Positions 17,801-28,706 of a DNA stretch of 64,000 nt are shown here, one piece after another. The first letter of the stretch is position 1. The number at the start of each line of letters is the position of its first letter. The position numbers and the translations under genes were made by a program. The notes under the pieces are model-generated. The model was given only the letters and a program-made list of their open reading frames with translations. It ran no database searches and was not told where the DNA came from. This stretch comes from Spirosoma telluris (lineage in GTDB: Bacteria > Bacteroidota > Bacteroidia > Cytophagales > Spirosomataceae), in contig QLII01000001.1 of the NCBI GenBank assembly GCA_003259005.1, forward strand, positions 2,558,501 through 2,622,500, written 5' to 3'.

Positions 17801-19363
17801 ATGTCAACTACACGAAGATTTTTATCTGGCTCTGCATCAGCATGGGCTAGAATTGGGCTAACAGTTGTAACGCAAGTTGCTTTAGTTCCACTTTTCTTAA
17901 ACTTTTGGAGTGTAAAAACTTATGGGGTTTGGATTGTATTGCAAGCTTTAGTGAGCGTAGGTTCTACGTTTGATCGTGGATTGACTGATTTTATGACGTA
18001 TGAACTTCTTAAATACGGTAACAACAATCCCTCAAAATCATCCGAACTATTAGGCTCATCCTTAGCGGCTGCTATTGTTTTATGGATCATTGAAACTATT
18101 ATTTTTATCATAGTTATACTTTTGATTCCATTTGAGCATTTAAACAATACTGTGAGCAATATAAGCACAGATGTTAGTAAAAGTATTGCCTTGGGATTTA
18201 TTTTGCTATGGTTTAGTTGGATATTGACAAATATATGTTCAATATTATCTAGTTCGCTGTATGCTTTTGGCTACTATCCACGCTTTGGATGGTGGAATGT
18301 ATTTATCGCTTTTATGACTTCTATTTCATCAGTAATAGCTGTTGCACTTGGAGGTCAATTATTATTAGTTTGCTTTTGTAATTTTTTGGTGACCGTTATA
18401 TTAATTATTATTCAATTTCTTGACATTAAGAGGTTGTTTAAAAAAAATGGTCTATTTATAAAAATAGGAAGCTTAGTTTTGGGAAGAACCATTTTCGTAC
18501 AGTCTATTGGACTTTCTGCTCGCTATTTTCTCGAAAATTTTAGACAGCAAGGAGTAAGGTTACTATTAACTCCAGTTATTGGCCCTTCAGGTTTGGTAGC
18601 ATTTGCCACTATGAGAACAGGGGCCAATGTTGCATTACAAGGCATGGGGACAGTAACGAAGCCTATTATGCCAGAATTGTTAGCGTTTCTCCATAAAGGG
18701 GATCAACTACGAACAAACTCAACATTTAGTGCTATTTGGCTAGTTATATTACTAATACTTGCTCCTGCTATACTTATAATTCAGGTGTTTGCACCCTATT
18801 TTTTTGTTATCTGGACACAAGGTCAAATTCCATTCCAGCCAGGTCTTTTTGCTCTTCTTTCTATTAGTGTTATGATATACGCCTGGGCTCAACCTCCTGC
18901 AGCGGTTGTTTCGGGCAACAATTTAGTTAAGGCCCAATTTATTATATCATTACTTTCATCAATAGCTGTATTGGCGGGTATATTTTTACTCACCCCAAAA
19001 GTAGGGATTTTAGGAGCTGGTATTGCTTTGGTTATTGCTGAGATATTATCAGCTTTAGGGTTTTTAATATATGCAAAAAAATGTATGGAGCAAAAGCAAA
19101 TGAAATGGCCAGGAAATATATCCATTTTGTCCTTTTTCCCAATTGTAATTGTAAGTATTGCCCTATATTTCATCGTAGAAATGCCAAAATATCAATGGAT
19201 AGTATTGCTAGTTGCTTTCATTATACTTGTTTTTAATGCCAAAATTTATTGGGAAAATTTACCAATTGTTATTACTAACAAAGCGAATATTATTATTAAT
19301 AACCTATTGCTGCGTAAGCAGAAAATAGAAAATGTACCTGTCCAAACGGAAGATAATCTATAG
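17801..19363 (+). CDS. Polysaccharide flippase (Wzx-like)
   Basis: A 520-residue integral membrane protein with about 12-14 hydrophobic helices. The N-terminus (RRFLSGSASAWARIGLTVVT, then VALVPLFLNFWSVKTYGVW) is the usual start of a lipopolysaccharide/O-antigen flippase in this phylum, followed by LVSVGSTFDRGLTDFMTYEL. It would carry the dideoxyhexose-containing repeat unit across the inner membrane. It follows rfbH by 40 bp and precedes a GT2 gene by 8 bp, so it is in the cassette operon. It is unlike the flippase at 2470-3828 in length and sequence. Confidence 0.87.
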   Translation: MSTTRRFLSGSASAWARIGLTVVTQVALVPLFLNFWSVKTYGVWIVLQALVSVGSTFDRGLTDFMTYELLKYGNNNPSKSSELLGSSLAAAIVLWIIETIIFIIVILLIPFEHLNNTVSNISTDVSKSIALGFILLWFSWILTNICSILSSSLYAFGYYPRFGWWNVFIAFMTSISSVIAVALGGQLLLVCFCNFLVTVILIIIQFLDIKRLFKKNGLFIKIGSLVLGRTIFVQSIGLSARYFLENFRQQGVRLLLTPVIGPSGLVAFATMRTGANVALQGMGTVTKPIMPELLAFLHKGDQLRTNSTFSAIWLVILLILAPAILIIQVFAPYFFVIWTQGQIPFQPGLFALLSISVMIYAWAQPPAAVVSGNNLVKAQFIISLLSSIAVLAGIFLLTPKVGILGAGIALVIAEILSALGFLIYAKKCMEQKQMKWPGNISILSFFPIVIVSIALYFIVEMPKYQWIVLLVAFIILVFNAKIYWENLPIVITNKANIIINNLLLRKQKIENVPVQTEDNL

Positions 19364-19371
19364 ATGTTGAA

Positions 19372-20226
19372 ATGCATAATACACCTCTATTTCATGATTT
19401 AGTAAAAAAAAAGCATAAGAAGTTACTTATAATTGTATTTTGTAGAGATAGATCGCGTTTTATTGAGCAATGTTTTTTATCAATAAAAGATCAGACGTTA
19501 TCGAAAAATGAATATGATATTCTAATTAGTGACAATTCGTTTTCAGATCAAGAGGCTAGTAAAAACCATGATCTTGCTGTCAAAGTTTTGAATAATAAAT
19601 TTGAATATATACGTCAATCTGGACAATTATCTATGTGTGAGCATGTTTTTAAAGTGTTTGCATCAGTAAAAGAAGATAGCTATCCCTTTGTAGCAATTCA
19701 TAATGACGATGATATTTGGATGAATAACCATCTTCTGGAGGCAATGTCTTACTTAGTTGAACATAGTAACTTTGGATGTACTTTATCAAATGGAGAAGTT
19801 ATTGATTCAGATGGACACAAAAAAGGGTATACTACAAATCCAACCGATTGGAGAGTTCCATCAAGCATTAATGATAAATTGAAATTTTGGCTAACTTCAT
19901 GGTATGGCAATTTTCCAAGTATTGTTATTAGAACATCTTTACTTAAAACAATGCCTGTGGTTGAGAATCAACATATTGACACTTGGATGGTACTTTGGAG
20001 TTTAGCTGAAGGCCAAGATGTCAAGTGTTTTACTACACCAACCTATCTTTATAGAAAGCACGAAAGTTCAATGACTCAACTGGGACCCAAAATGGTTGGC
20101 GATCGTCATAAATTGCGGATTTGGATAGGACGACATTATTTTTTGAAATTCTTCCAAAAATGCCCAAGCTTTCTTTTAAAATATATAAAAAGCATGCTTT
20201 ATAAAATTAAGAATAATATTAATTGA
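19372..20226 (+). CDS. Glycosyltransferase family 2
   Basis: A 284-residue GT-A fold enzyme. It has the N-terminal nucleotide-binding strand KLLIIVFCRDRSRFIEQCF, DILISDNSFSDQ, and the metal-binding motif FVAIHNDDDIW (about 105-115). A late PTYLYRKHESSMTQLG is common in GT2 rhamnosyl- and glucosyl-transferases. The C-terminal part is basic. It sits 8 bp after the flippase and would add one sugar of the repeat unit. The donor and linkage are not predictable. Confidence 0.87.
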   Translation: MHNTPLFHDLVKKKHKKLLIIVFCRDRSRFIEQCFLSIKDQTLSKNEYDILISDNSFSDQEASKNHDLAVKVLNNKFEYIRQSGQLSMCEHVFKVFASVKEDSYPFVAIHNDDDIWMNNHLLEAMSYLVEHSNFGCTLSNGEVIDSDGHKKGYTTNPTDWRVPSSINDKLKFWLTSWYGNFPSIVIRTSLLKTMPVVENQHIDTWMVLWSLAEGQDVKCFTTPTYLYRKHESSMTQLGPKMVGDRHKLRIWIGRHYFLKFFQKCPSFLLKYIKSMLYKIKNNIN

Positions 20227-20391
20227 ATAGAAGTTTATAAAATAAACATTCGCGTACATATATGCTTCAAATCAATATAGTAAATCATTTAGACAATTAT
20301 ATATAAGTATAATATATTTGTATATGCACTTACTATGTTGCATTATTATTAAACATATTTTATTTAATGATATATCGTTTCACCTAGGAAA

Positions 20392-21347
20392 ATGATAACA
20401 AAGAAAGAAACGGTTGCTGTGTGTATTCCTACTTATAATCAGGCTGGCTACTTACAACAAGCTGTAGAATCCGTATTAAATCAAACCCATTTACCAGATG
20501 AAATTTGGATAAGTGATGATGCAAGTACTGATGATACCGAAAAGGTTGGGCTGAAGCTAGCTAAAGAATATCCGATTATAAAATACATTAGACAGAAGAG
20601 CAATCTTGGAATGGGAGGGAATCCTAATTGGCTTATGCGACAGCCTCAAACGGATTTTGTTGCTAAGTTAGACTCTGATGACTTTTATAATCCAGGCTAT
20701 TTGGAAGAATTGGTTAATTTAATGAAAAAAAATCCTCAAGCCGGGTACGCTCATTGCAATGTAAATCAAGTTAACGAAAAATCTGTTATTGGAAGACAAC
20801 GATTACTCAATAGAAAACAAGAGTATGTTGACGGCGCAGCATCATTGAAAGGACTTGTCATGGGATACAGGGTGGCTGCAAATATCATCTTATTTAGAAG
20901 GATTGCTATCGAATCAGTAAACTTTTGGGATCCTAATCTAGCATTTGCTGATGATTGGGATCTTGCTGTAAGATTAGCAGATCAAGGCTGGGGAAATTGC
21001 TTTTCACCTAATATATTAGCCAATTATAGGGTATGGTCAGGAGTTGGAAATATTAGGCAAAAGCGAAAACTTGACGAAATCAAAGGGTAACACATGTATT
21101 TGATAATGTACTTACACCAGCTTTTGAACGCCATGGGTTTTCTTTGGACTTAGTAAATAGTCGACAAATATTTCTTGCACGTCATATGGCTGATTGTTTA
21201 GCCATGAATATCTTTACCGTAGAAGAAAAAGAAGAATTAAAAGATGCGCTCTTCCTACTTAGTAACCATGCTAGTGTAAAAAGAAAAATTAAATTAATTG
21301 AGCAGGGATTCGGACATATATACATAGCAAAAAAAATACATCTTTAA
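20392..21347 (+). CDS. Glycosyltransferase family 2, one frameshift
   Basis: The first frame has AVCIPTYNQAGYLQQAVESV, EIWISDDASTDDT and the DxD-type KLDSDDFYNPGYL (about 92-104), then WDPNLAFADDWDLAVRLAD. It ends at 21090 in DEIKG. Adding one base in 21082-21087 (A3G3) gives RVTHVFDNVLTPAFERHGFS and an uninterrupted C-terminal helix region to 21347. The restored protein is 318 residues, a normal GT2 length. A 165-base AT-rich gap precedes it. It is part of the variable cassette; specificity is unknown. Confidence 0.85.
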
Positions 21348-21430
21348 TAATAAAGGATAAACTTAAACATATGCTTAGGAAAATTAGAAGATAAGTAATA
21401 AAATGATAAATTAAATGAATTTACTTACTA

Positions 21431-22765
21431 GTGTGGTTACGTATTGTGGCTATTTTTTTTAATAAGACATTGGAAGCGATACCTGCAATCTATAAGTTAC
21501 CCACGACGACAATTTGGATAAAACGTTCAATTTGGGTATATTTTTTTTTATTAATATTTGAAGGTGCTATTCGTCGTTGGGTATTGCCTGGCCTCGCACA
21601 ACAATTAGTCATTATTCGAGATCCATTTGCAATAATAATTCTCATATTAGCATGGCAATATAGTTCTATTAACAGAAATCCTTATATATGGTTTTCCACA
21701 TTTTTAAGTATAATTTCATTTGCCACAACGATTGTTCTAGGCCATGGTAATATTCCTGTAGCTTTATTTGGTCTAAGAATTACATTGATTCATTTTCCAT
21801 TAATATTTGTTATTGCAAAGTTTTTTGACAAAAGGGACATTGAGCTTTTAACGAAATGGATGGTAATATTAACGATTCCTATGTTAATATTAATTGTAAT
21901 TCAGTTTTATAGCCCACAAACTTCATGGATTAATAAAGGATATTACAATAGTGAAGTAGGTGCAGGATTTAGGGGAGCCAATGGCTATTTTAGGCCGCCA
22001 GGAACATTCTCTTTTATAAATGGGCTAGCCATGTTTTTTACAGTCTCATCTGCATTTGTTCTGTACGCACTGTTCAAACCAATCAATTTACCTCGTTGGG
22101 TTGTGTATGTTGCGCTATGTTGCCAGATACTAAGTATTCCATTTTCCATTAGTAGAACTCTTTTTTTTGGAGTTTCATTAATTGTATTGTGCTTTTTACT
22201 AATATCAGTTAGAACACCAAAAATTTTAGCATCAACTCTTACACTGACCTTATTGATAGTAATTCTAGCAGTTATTTTAGGAAACGTTTCTTTCTTTGCG
22301 GAAAGCCTTTCTGCATTCACAGAAAGATTTACAAGTGCAAATAAAACAGAAGGAGGAGTGCAGGACTCATTATTTAAAAGGACGTTTGAGGGTTTATTTT
22401 TAGCTTTAGATTCTGTAAATGAATTACCGTTTTTTGGTAAAGGGCTTGGACTTGGAACAAATGTTGGGTCTCAACTCGAAGTCGGTAAAGCAGCTTACTT
22501 GATTTCTGAAGATGAGTGGGGAAGAATGATCGGCGAAATGGGGTTGTTATTAAGTTTTTTGTTTATTTTGCTTAGATTTAGAGTTTGTATTATTATGATC
22601 AAAGCAGCCTTTGCTTCAGTTAAAAGTCGTGGGTTATTGTCATGGTTATTGTTAAGTTTTTGTGTGAATAACGAATTAATGGGACTTTGGGGGCAACCAA
22701 CGGCATTAGGTTTTTCTATATTTTTTTCCGGTATTTTACTTTCGGCTAGCAAGTACAATCTTTAA
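21431..22765 (+). CDS. Wzy-like O-antigen polymerase/ligase family membrane protein
   Basis: A 444-residue protein with about 10-11 membrane helices and a larger loop between later helices (AESLSAFTERFTSANKTEGG, then FFGKGLGLGTNVGS), the layout of Wzy polymerases. A conserved-looking FRPPGTFSFINGLAMF occurs in the middle. It starts at GTG 21431: a stop at 21416-21418 lies just upstream in frame, and no earlier ATG is available. It would polymerise repeat units in the periplasm. It is the only polymerase candidate in the window. Wzy proteins share little sequence, so topology carries the call. Confidence 0.8.
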   Translation: MWLRIVAIFFNKTLEAIPAIYKLPTTTIWIKRSIWVYFFLLIFEGAIRRWVLPGLAQQLVIIRDPFAIIILILAWQYSSINRNPYIWFSTFLSIISFATTIVLGHGNIPVALFGLRITLIHFPLIFVIAKFFDKRDIELLTKWMVILTIPMLILIVIQFYSPQTSWINKGYYNSEVGAGFRGANGYFRPPGTFSFINGLAMFFTVSSAFVLYALFKPINLPRWVVYVALCCQILSIPFSISRTLFFGVSLIVLCFLLISVRTPKILASTLTLTLLIVILAVILGNVSFFAESLSAFTERFTSANKTEGGVQDSLFKRTFEGLFLALDSVNELPFFGKGLGLGTNVGSQLEVGKAAYLISEDEWGRMIGEMGLLLSFLFILLRFRVCIIMIKAAFASVKSRGLLSWLLLSFCVNNELMGLWGQPTALGFSIFFSGILLSASKYNL

Positions 22766-22889
22766 TCCATTTGATACTCTTTATTAACTTTAAAGTCTAA
22801 AATTTTTTAAAGTCCAATACATTAATTAAGTAAAATAAGATATATTTTTGAATAAATAGATTTAAAGGTAAGTAGTATAAAAATTTGTA

Positions 22890-23927
22890 ATGAAAGAAAT
22901 AAAATCTCTAACTGGGATTAGAGGGGTAGCTGCAATCTATGTTATGGTATATCATTTTTTTGGTACAGATAATAGTAGTGTGAATCGTATATTTCACTCA
23001 ACATTATTACTAAAACATGGCTATTTATCAGTTGACCTATTCTTTATACTTAGCGGTTTTTTAATGTGTGTTACCTCTGAGAATATGTTCTCGAAAGGTT
23101 TAAGCTTTTACAAGTATTTTCATTTTATAAAAAAAAGATTTTCCCGAATTTATCCTATTTATTTTGTAGCTATATCAATCGCTTTTTTATTTTTTCATTA
23201 TAATAATCCTCTCAGTTATATTATTGCATTAATATTAATGAATGTTGTTTTTTACAAGCAAATTTCGGTATTAGAACCAATATGGTCACTTAGTGCTGAA
23301 TGGATTACGTATACTATATTTCCATTTATTATATATTTTACATCTAAATTTAATAGGCGTACAATAATCTACATCTATCCTTTTATCTCTTTTTTATTAC
23401 TGCTTTTTATTTCATTTAAACTTTACAAACTTGGCTACTTTAGAGTATTAAATGTTGTGAGTCTAAATGGCCTCACTAGATGCATCGCTGAATACCTTTT
23501 AGGAATATCTGTTTTTTATAGTTCTCAAAAGCAAATTTCAATTAAAATAATAAACCTTATTCAAGGAGTTGCAGCATTAATGATTATACTTTTATTATTT
23601 GTTTGCTATGCTGATATTCTCATTGTATTTGCAATGGCTTTATTAATTTTTGGATTGTCATATAATGTAGGTTATTTGCATGATCTTTTAAGTGAAAAGA
23701 TTCCCTACTTCTTAGGATTAATTTCATATTCTATTTATCTTATTCATACCTTTTTTCATTTTACACCTTATTATCATTATAGTAATACAGATTCTGAGTA
23801 TTACATTTCAAGATTTATTGCAATAATACTTACTATAATTATATCATATCTGACATATAAATATATCGAGATACCTTCAATAAAGTATTTTACTAGAAAA
23901 TTAAATGTTTCTAAACTTAATAAGTAA
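22890..23927 (+). CDS. Acyltransferase family 3 (OafA/YrhL-like)
   Basis: A 345-residue membrane protein with about 10 helices. The N-terminus, SLTGIRGVAAIYVMVYHFFG, has the family's R-G and the conserved His (YHF, about residue 22). LSVDLFFILSGFLM and FSRIYPIYFVA are also diagnostic. Members O-acetylate sugars of surface polysaccharides. The gene is very AT-rich and lies between the polymerase and the pyruvyltransferase-family gene, so it most likely decorates the repeat unit or the assembled chain. It has no C-terminal SGNH domain. Confidence 0.92.
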   Translation: MKEIKSLTGIRGVAAIYVMVYHFFGTDNSSVNRIFHSTLLLKHGYLSVDLFFILSGFLMCVTSENMFSKGLSFYKYFHFIKKRFSRIYPIYFVAISIAFLFFHYNNPLSYIIALILMNVVFYKQISVLEPIWSLSAEWITYTIFPFIIYFTSKFNRRTIIYIYPFISFLLLLFISFKLYKLGYFRVLNVVSLNGLTRCIAEYLLGISVFYSSQKQISIKIINLIQGVAALMIILLLFVCYADILIVFAMALLIFGLSYNVGYLHDLLSEKIPYFLGLISYSIYLIHTFFHFTPYYHYSNTDSEYYISRFIAIILTIIISYLTYKYIEIPSIKYFTRKLNVSKLNK

Positions 23928-24079
23928 TATATTTATTAGGTTTGATACAATTGTATTTGATAGATTTACGAATATGTATTTAGGTTATTTTCAATAAGAA
24001 TATTTATTTTCTACAAGAAAATAAATATATTAATATCATAGATTTCATAAACTTGTAATTGAATTAAAAAGCAAATTGT

Positions 24080-25048
24080 ATGAAGCGAGTTTTTCTTTTC
24101 GAACCATCCATTGCCTCAAATAATTTAGGTGATCAAATTATTGTAAACAGTATTAAAAAAGAAATGTGGGAGTTCTTTAATGAATCTCAGATTGTTGAAT
24201 TTGCAACCCATACTCCACTTTCAAATAGATATTTCTATTATCTTGGGCGACCAGACTATAAATTTGTTCTTGGAAGCAATATAGTAGTTGGGAAACTAAA
24301 TCATACAATACACTTAAAGCAGTGGATGATTGATATATTTACTGCTCATAATTTATCTAACACGATATTTGTTGGAGTAGGATCTCAGCAGTATGGACAA
24401 CAAATCAATTTGTACACTAGGTTTATGTACAAGAGATTCTTTCATAGCCAATTCTTACATTCAGTTCGTGACAGTTACACTGAAGATGCGCTAAAATCAA
24501 TTGGAATAAAAAATGTTATCAACACAGCCTGTCCTACAATGTGGAGATTTAATAAAGATTATTGTAAATCTATACCAAAGAAAAAATCTCATAGTGTGAT
24601 ATTTACTTTGACAGATTATAAACCAAATGTTAAAAGAGATGAATATTTTATCAATGTATTAAAAAGTAATTATAAAAATGTATTTTTTTGGGGTCAAGGG
24701 TTTCATGATTATTCTTATTTAAAGAAATTGGCCAATTCTGATGGGATTAAACTAGTAAATCCAAATTTGGAAAGCTATGATAATATTTTAAAGGGAGAGG
24801 ATGTTGATTTTGTTGGAACTCGATTGCATGGAGGGATTAGAGCTTTGCAATTAGGAAAAAGGAGTTTAATATTAGGTATTGATAATAGAGCAATCGAATT
24901 ACAAAAAGACTTTAACCTGCCAGTAATATTGGATTCAAATATAAAGGACTTGGAAATGGTACTTAACTCTGACATTAATACTGATATTGAACTGCCAATA
25001 GATAATATAAAGAAGTTTCTTTCACAGTTCAACATTAATTATAAGTAG
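24080..25048 (+). CDS. Polysaccharide pyruvyl transferase family protein
   Basis: A 322-residue protein matching the PF04230 family: an N-terminal FEPSIASNNLGDQIIVNSI, the central FVGVGSQQYGQ, VRDSYTEDALKSIGI, and the late signature VDFVGTRLHGGIRALQLGK (about 248-266) with the family's conserved R-x-H-G. Members transfer pyruvate from phosphoenolpyruvate to a sugar as a ketal, although some may transfer other groups. It would give the glycan extra negative charge. A 150-base AT-rich spacer precedes it, and a 771-base gap follows. Confidence 0.87.
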   Translation: MKRVFLFEPSIASNNLGDQIIVNSIKKEMWEFFNESQIVEFATHTPLSNRYFYYLGRPDYKFVLGSNIVVGKLNHTIHLKQWMIDIFTAHNLSNTIFVGVGSQQYGQQINLYTRFMYKRFFHSQFLHSVRDSYTEDALKSIGIKNVINTACPTMWRFNKDYCKSIPKKKSHSVIFTLTDYKPNVKRDEYFINVLKSNYKNVFFWGQGFHDYSYLKKLANSDGIKLVNPNLESYDNILKGEDVDFVGTRLHGGIRALQLGKRSLILGIDNRAIELQKDFNLPVILDSNIKDLEMVLNSDINTDIELPIDNIKKFLSQFNINYK

Positions 25049-25819
25049 TTATTTACTAAGTATTTAAAAAGAAAATGGAGATAGTTTTTCTAGTTCTTAG
25101 TAGAAAATTGTCAAATATGAATTTACAAGCTATAAAATAAGCGAGTTCCATGTTCAGTGCGTGAAAAAAGCTTCTGCTAAAACTAAAAACTAATCTTTTG
25201 CTTATTAGCTGCATTAATGTGTTTGATCACGAAAAGCTTAAGTCATTGTGATGGTAGTTATATTCTTTATATATAAGCTAAGCTATTATCGCAATATATA
25301 AGGGTGGTGCTTACCAATTTGTTTTTTGAACTTTATGACATAAATCGGTGAAAATAAAGGCACTAACTTTATCTAGCGATTTAATAAACTACCAATATTT
25401 TGTAGTAGAATTCAAAAAATAGTAGTATGAATTACTCTATAGAATAAGTTAAATAAGTCTTAGCATATTTGATTAGTGAACGCAGTTATGTGAATTATAA
25501 GAGCTTGTTATATAAAAAAATTTAAAACTATTTATGCACCAATTTTTAAAACAAAATCTCAGAATTATATATAATACCATTGTGTAAATAAAGTCATACT
25601 AAGTTGAAAAAATATCTAAAAAGACAAAGCATATTGGCTTACAGTCATGTTGACAGATAGGATACAACTTTAAGAGTAAGATGCCTGTGTTGTGTTCTTA
25701 AAAGTCAGTCATTTTCGAGTTGGCTCAAATTGTCATCATTCAGCAACTAAATTTCATGGTCAATTTTAATCAAAAGCTCGTCAAGATCTTTTAAATAACT
25801 GCCAAATTATAAATAATAT
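25049..25819. other. 771-base AT-rich gap without a recognisable gene
   Basis: Both strands are full of stops and no frame over about 50 codons resembles a known protein. The composition matches the surrounding cassette. I see no strong hairpin, tRNA or clear repeat. It could hold a decayed gene or a promoter and leader for the next glycosyltransferase. Confidence 0.5.
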
Positions 25820-27079
25820 ATGAATTCCAGCAAGGTCTTAGTTGCACATCCAGACAAACAACATTCTTATAGGTTAGCAACGGCTCTTAAGCAAAATGGA
25901 TTGTTAAATAAATATATTACCACAGTTTATGATAAGGAGAATTCCTTAACAAGGAGACTTACTTATATTTTAGGTGGCAAAAACTTAAAAAAAGCGAAGT
26001 CAAAAAGCTGTGATACTTTAGATGATTTTGATGTTGTTCAGTACTATGAAATAATAAATCTAATAATAATATTTTTGTCTAAATTTCCTGGCCTATTAAA
26101 TTTATGTAGAAATTTAAGAAAAAAATTGTCTGACTATTTTGGAATAAGAGTAGCGAAATATGCAATAAAAAATAATATTAAGTATGTAATAATGTATGAT
26201 GCGACGGCATTAAGTTGTTTTGAGTATTTAAATAAATATGCACCTGAGATAGTTAGAATCCTTGATGTTTCGACTGTATCTCATTCATTTATGAAAAAGA
26301 CTTTTGATAATGCAATCAAAATTTCTGGAGATATTACATTAAAAAAAGAGTTTTCTTATTTATGGGACCCAATATTTCTTTCTAGGTACGATAAGGAAAT
26401 TGAACTCTCGAACTTTTTTTTTGTACCATCAGAGATAGTAAAAGAGAGTTTAATTTATAATAATATTTCCGTAGACCGGATTTTTAAAATTCCATATGGA
26501 GTTGATATATCTTATTTTACTCCTTTGTACAAAAAGAAAGATAATGTGTTGCGAGCGTTATTCGTTGGACAAGTAACTTACAGAAAAGGAATTAATTTCA
26601 TATTGGAGGCAATCTCAAAGTTTAATGATGATGAAGTTGAACTTTTAATAGCAGGTGGCTTTAATCCTGAATCGTCTTGGTATATAGAAAATAAAGATAA
26701 TAGGAATGTCAAATTCCTGGGTTTTGTAACTAGGGATAATATTAATAAACTATTTCAAGAATCTGATGTATTTTTACTTCCTTCACTTGCCGAGGGGCAA
26801 GCACTTGTTGGATTAGAAGCTTTAGCTAGTGGATTACCAGTTTTATGTTCAAAATTTTCTGGGGTAAATGATCTAATTATAGATGGGTACAATGGATATG
26901 TTGTAGATATTAAAAATTCTGATGATCTTTTTGACAAAATAAGTGTAATAAAAAATTTAACTCCAGTTGATTTAATATTAATGAAAGAGCGGGCGCGAAG
27001 TTCGGTAGAAATGTATACCTGGGAAAAATATTATGACAGAGTTACATCAACTTTATTAAATGAAATTATAAACTCTTAA
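25820..27079 (+). CDS. Glycosyltransferase family 4
   Basis: A 419-residue GT-B enzyme. It begins KVLVAHPDKQHSYRLATALK and has a central FFVPSEIVKESLI with KIPYGVDISYFTP. RALFVGQVTYRKGINFILEA marks the C-terminal donor domain, and the E-x7-E region is LPSLAEGQALVGLEALASGL (about 323-342). This is standard GT4 retaining-transferase architecture. The gene is AT-rich and preceded by the long empty gap, so it may start its own transcript. The donor sugar is unknown. Confidence 0.9.
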   Translation: MNSSKVLVAHPDKQHSYRLATALKQNGLLNKYITTVYDKENSLTRRLTYILGGKNLKKAKSKSCDTLDDFDVVQYYEIINLIIIFLSKFPGLLNLCRNLRKKLSDYFGIRVAKYAIKNNIKYVIMYDATALSCFEYLNKYAPEIVRILDVSTVSHSFMKKTFDNAIKISGDITLKKEFSYLWDPIFLSRYDKEIELSNFFFVPSEIVKESLIYNNISVDRIFKIPYGVDISYFTPLYKKKDNVLRALFVGQVTYRKGINFILEAISKFNDDEVELLIAGGFNPESSWYIENKDNRNVKFLGFVTRDNINKLFQESDVFLLPSLAEGQALVGLEALASGLPVLCSKFSGVNDLIIDGYNGYVVDIKNSDDLFDKISVIKNLTPVDLILMKERARSSVEMYTWEKYYDRVTSTLLNEIINS

Positions 27080-27230
27080 TTAATTTTACCCTAGCTAATT
27101 TTTGTTTTGAATAGATATATGGTATTTAGAATATTTTTGATTATATATTGTTTAAGATATGAATTAGATTATCTTTTTTTCCTTAGTAATATATGCTTTG
27201 GAAAACTATTAGTCGTTTTACTGATTAAAT

Positions 27231-28385
27231 ATGAAAAAAATTAAAGTAGTTGTGGTAACTTCATCGATCTCACGTGCCGCAGGTGGATTATTTGATGCTA
27301 TAAAGGATTTAAATATATTACTTTTAGAAAGCGTAGATTTACGCATTTATAGTTACAAAGATAAATGGACTGATAGCGATATAGAAAAATGGAATGGAAT
27401 TAATGTCTTTCTTTACAACTCAAGTAATTTTTTTCAATATTCTACAAACCTTCGTGATGATATTATAAATGATAATGCTGACATTTTGCACGTTCACGGT
27501 TTATGGCGTTACCCTCATGCGCTAATTAATTATTGGAAGAAGAAAACAGGCAAACCTGTAATAGTCACACCTCATGGAATGTTAGATTCCTATATAATAA
27601 AGAATCAGAGTAGTTTGAAAAGGCTTCTTGGAGATATACTATTTGCGAGAAAATCTTTTCAAAGTATAGATTATTATCAGGCTTTATCGTTATCAGAACT
27701 AGACGCTATACGGAATTATGGAATTTCTAAACCTATAGCTTTAATTCCTAATGGAATAAATTTAAATTCCAGTATAAAACCAATTAAAACCAAAGACGAA
27801 AAAAAACGTCTCCTGTTCTTAGGAAGGCTCCATCCAAAAAAAGGAGTTGATTTACTGATAAATGCGATAGGGGAAATAGCGTTACAATACCCAGAGTTAT
27901 TAGGTAATTGGGTTGTAGACATAGTAGGTTGGTCGCAGGAAGGTTTTGACTTAGAGTTAAAGAGTATTGTAAAGCAATATAGTTTAGAGAATATAGTTAT
28001 TTTTCATGGGGGACTTTTTGATTCAGATAAAATTGCTATGTATCAAAAAGCCGATGGTTATATATTACCTTCGCATGGAGAAGGCCTGCCAATGACTATT
28101 CTAGAGGCATGGACCTATAATTTACCTGTAATTATGACCTCATTCTGTAACCTTCCAGAAGGATTTGAAGTTGAAGCTGCTCTGGAGATAGAGAACAATC
28201 AACAATCTGTAAAGGAGGGTTTGATCCAATTTTTGAATATGTCTGACGATGAAAGAATAAAAATGGGACAAAGAGGTTATGATCTTGTAAAGGAGTCTTT
28301 TACTTGGGCTAGCGCTGCTCGAAAGATGCTAGATTTTTACTATTATATTTTGGATAATAATAAAAAAATAGATTTTTTGTATTGA
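27231..28385 (+). CDS. Glycosyltransferase family 4
   Basis: A 384-residue GT-B enzyme with ILHVHGLWRYPHALINYW, PVIVTPHGMLDSYIIKNQ, the donor-domain entry KRLLFLGRLHPKKGVDLLI (about 187-205), and the E-x7-E region LPSHGEGLPMTILEAWTYNL (about 279-298). It resembles WcaL/EpsD-like enzymes that add hexoses. It is separated by 151 AT-rich bases from the previous GT4 and is followed by a 321-base gap. No frame problem is visible. Donor and acceptor are unknown. Confidence 0.9.
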   Translation: MKKIKVVVVTSSISRAAGGLFDAIKDLNILLLESVDLRIYSYKDKWTDSDIEKWNGINVFLYNSSNFFQYSTNLRDDIINDNADILHVHGLWRYPHALINYWKKKTGKPVIVTPHGMLDSYIIKNQSSLKRLLGDILFARKSFQSIDYYQALSLSELDAIRNYGISKPIALIPNGINLNSSIKPIKTKDEKKRLLFLGRLHPKKGVDLLINAIGEIALQYPELLGNWVVDIVGWSQEGFDLELKSIVKQYSLENIVIFHGGLFDSDKIAMYQKADGYILPSHGEGLPMTILEAWTYNLPVIMTSFCNLPEGFEVEAALEIENNQQSVKEGLIQFLNMSDDERIKMGQRGYDLVKESFTWASAARKMLDFYYYILDNNKKIDFLY

Positions 28386-28706
28386 GGCTTATATCAAACT
28401 TGTATCATACAAATACTGGGCCTTCTTTAGTGTGAGAAATAATATAAGCTGACTTTTATGGAAAATTATCAGCCTGCTATTGTTTAGGTACTCACTCCAC
28501 CCATTGCATGATTAGAGAGTTCTTATACATAGACTATTTGGTGTAAAAGCTTACATGTATATCCAAACGTAAAAATATGGTCACTCCAGAATGCTGGCAG
28601 GCAATGCTAAATGTGGAGCTATTTATATTTCAAATTAATCAGTCGCCTACTCGCTTTCAGTTACAGTAAATAGCTAATTGCTATAACATAAACACAGTTT
28701 CGCATC
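28386..28706. other. Intergenic gap within the cassette
   Basis: About 320 bases, less AT-rich than the flanking genes in its 3' half. No frame, hairpin or repeat unit that I recognise. It may carry a promoter for the FkbM methyltransferase gene. Confidence 0.45.
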
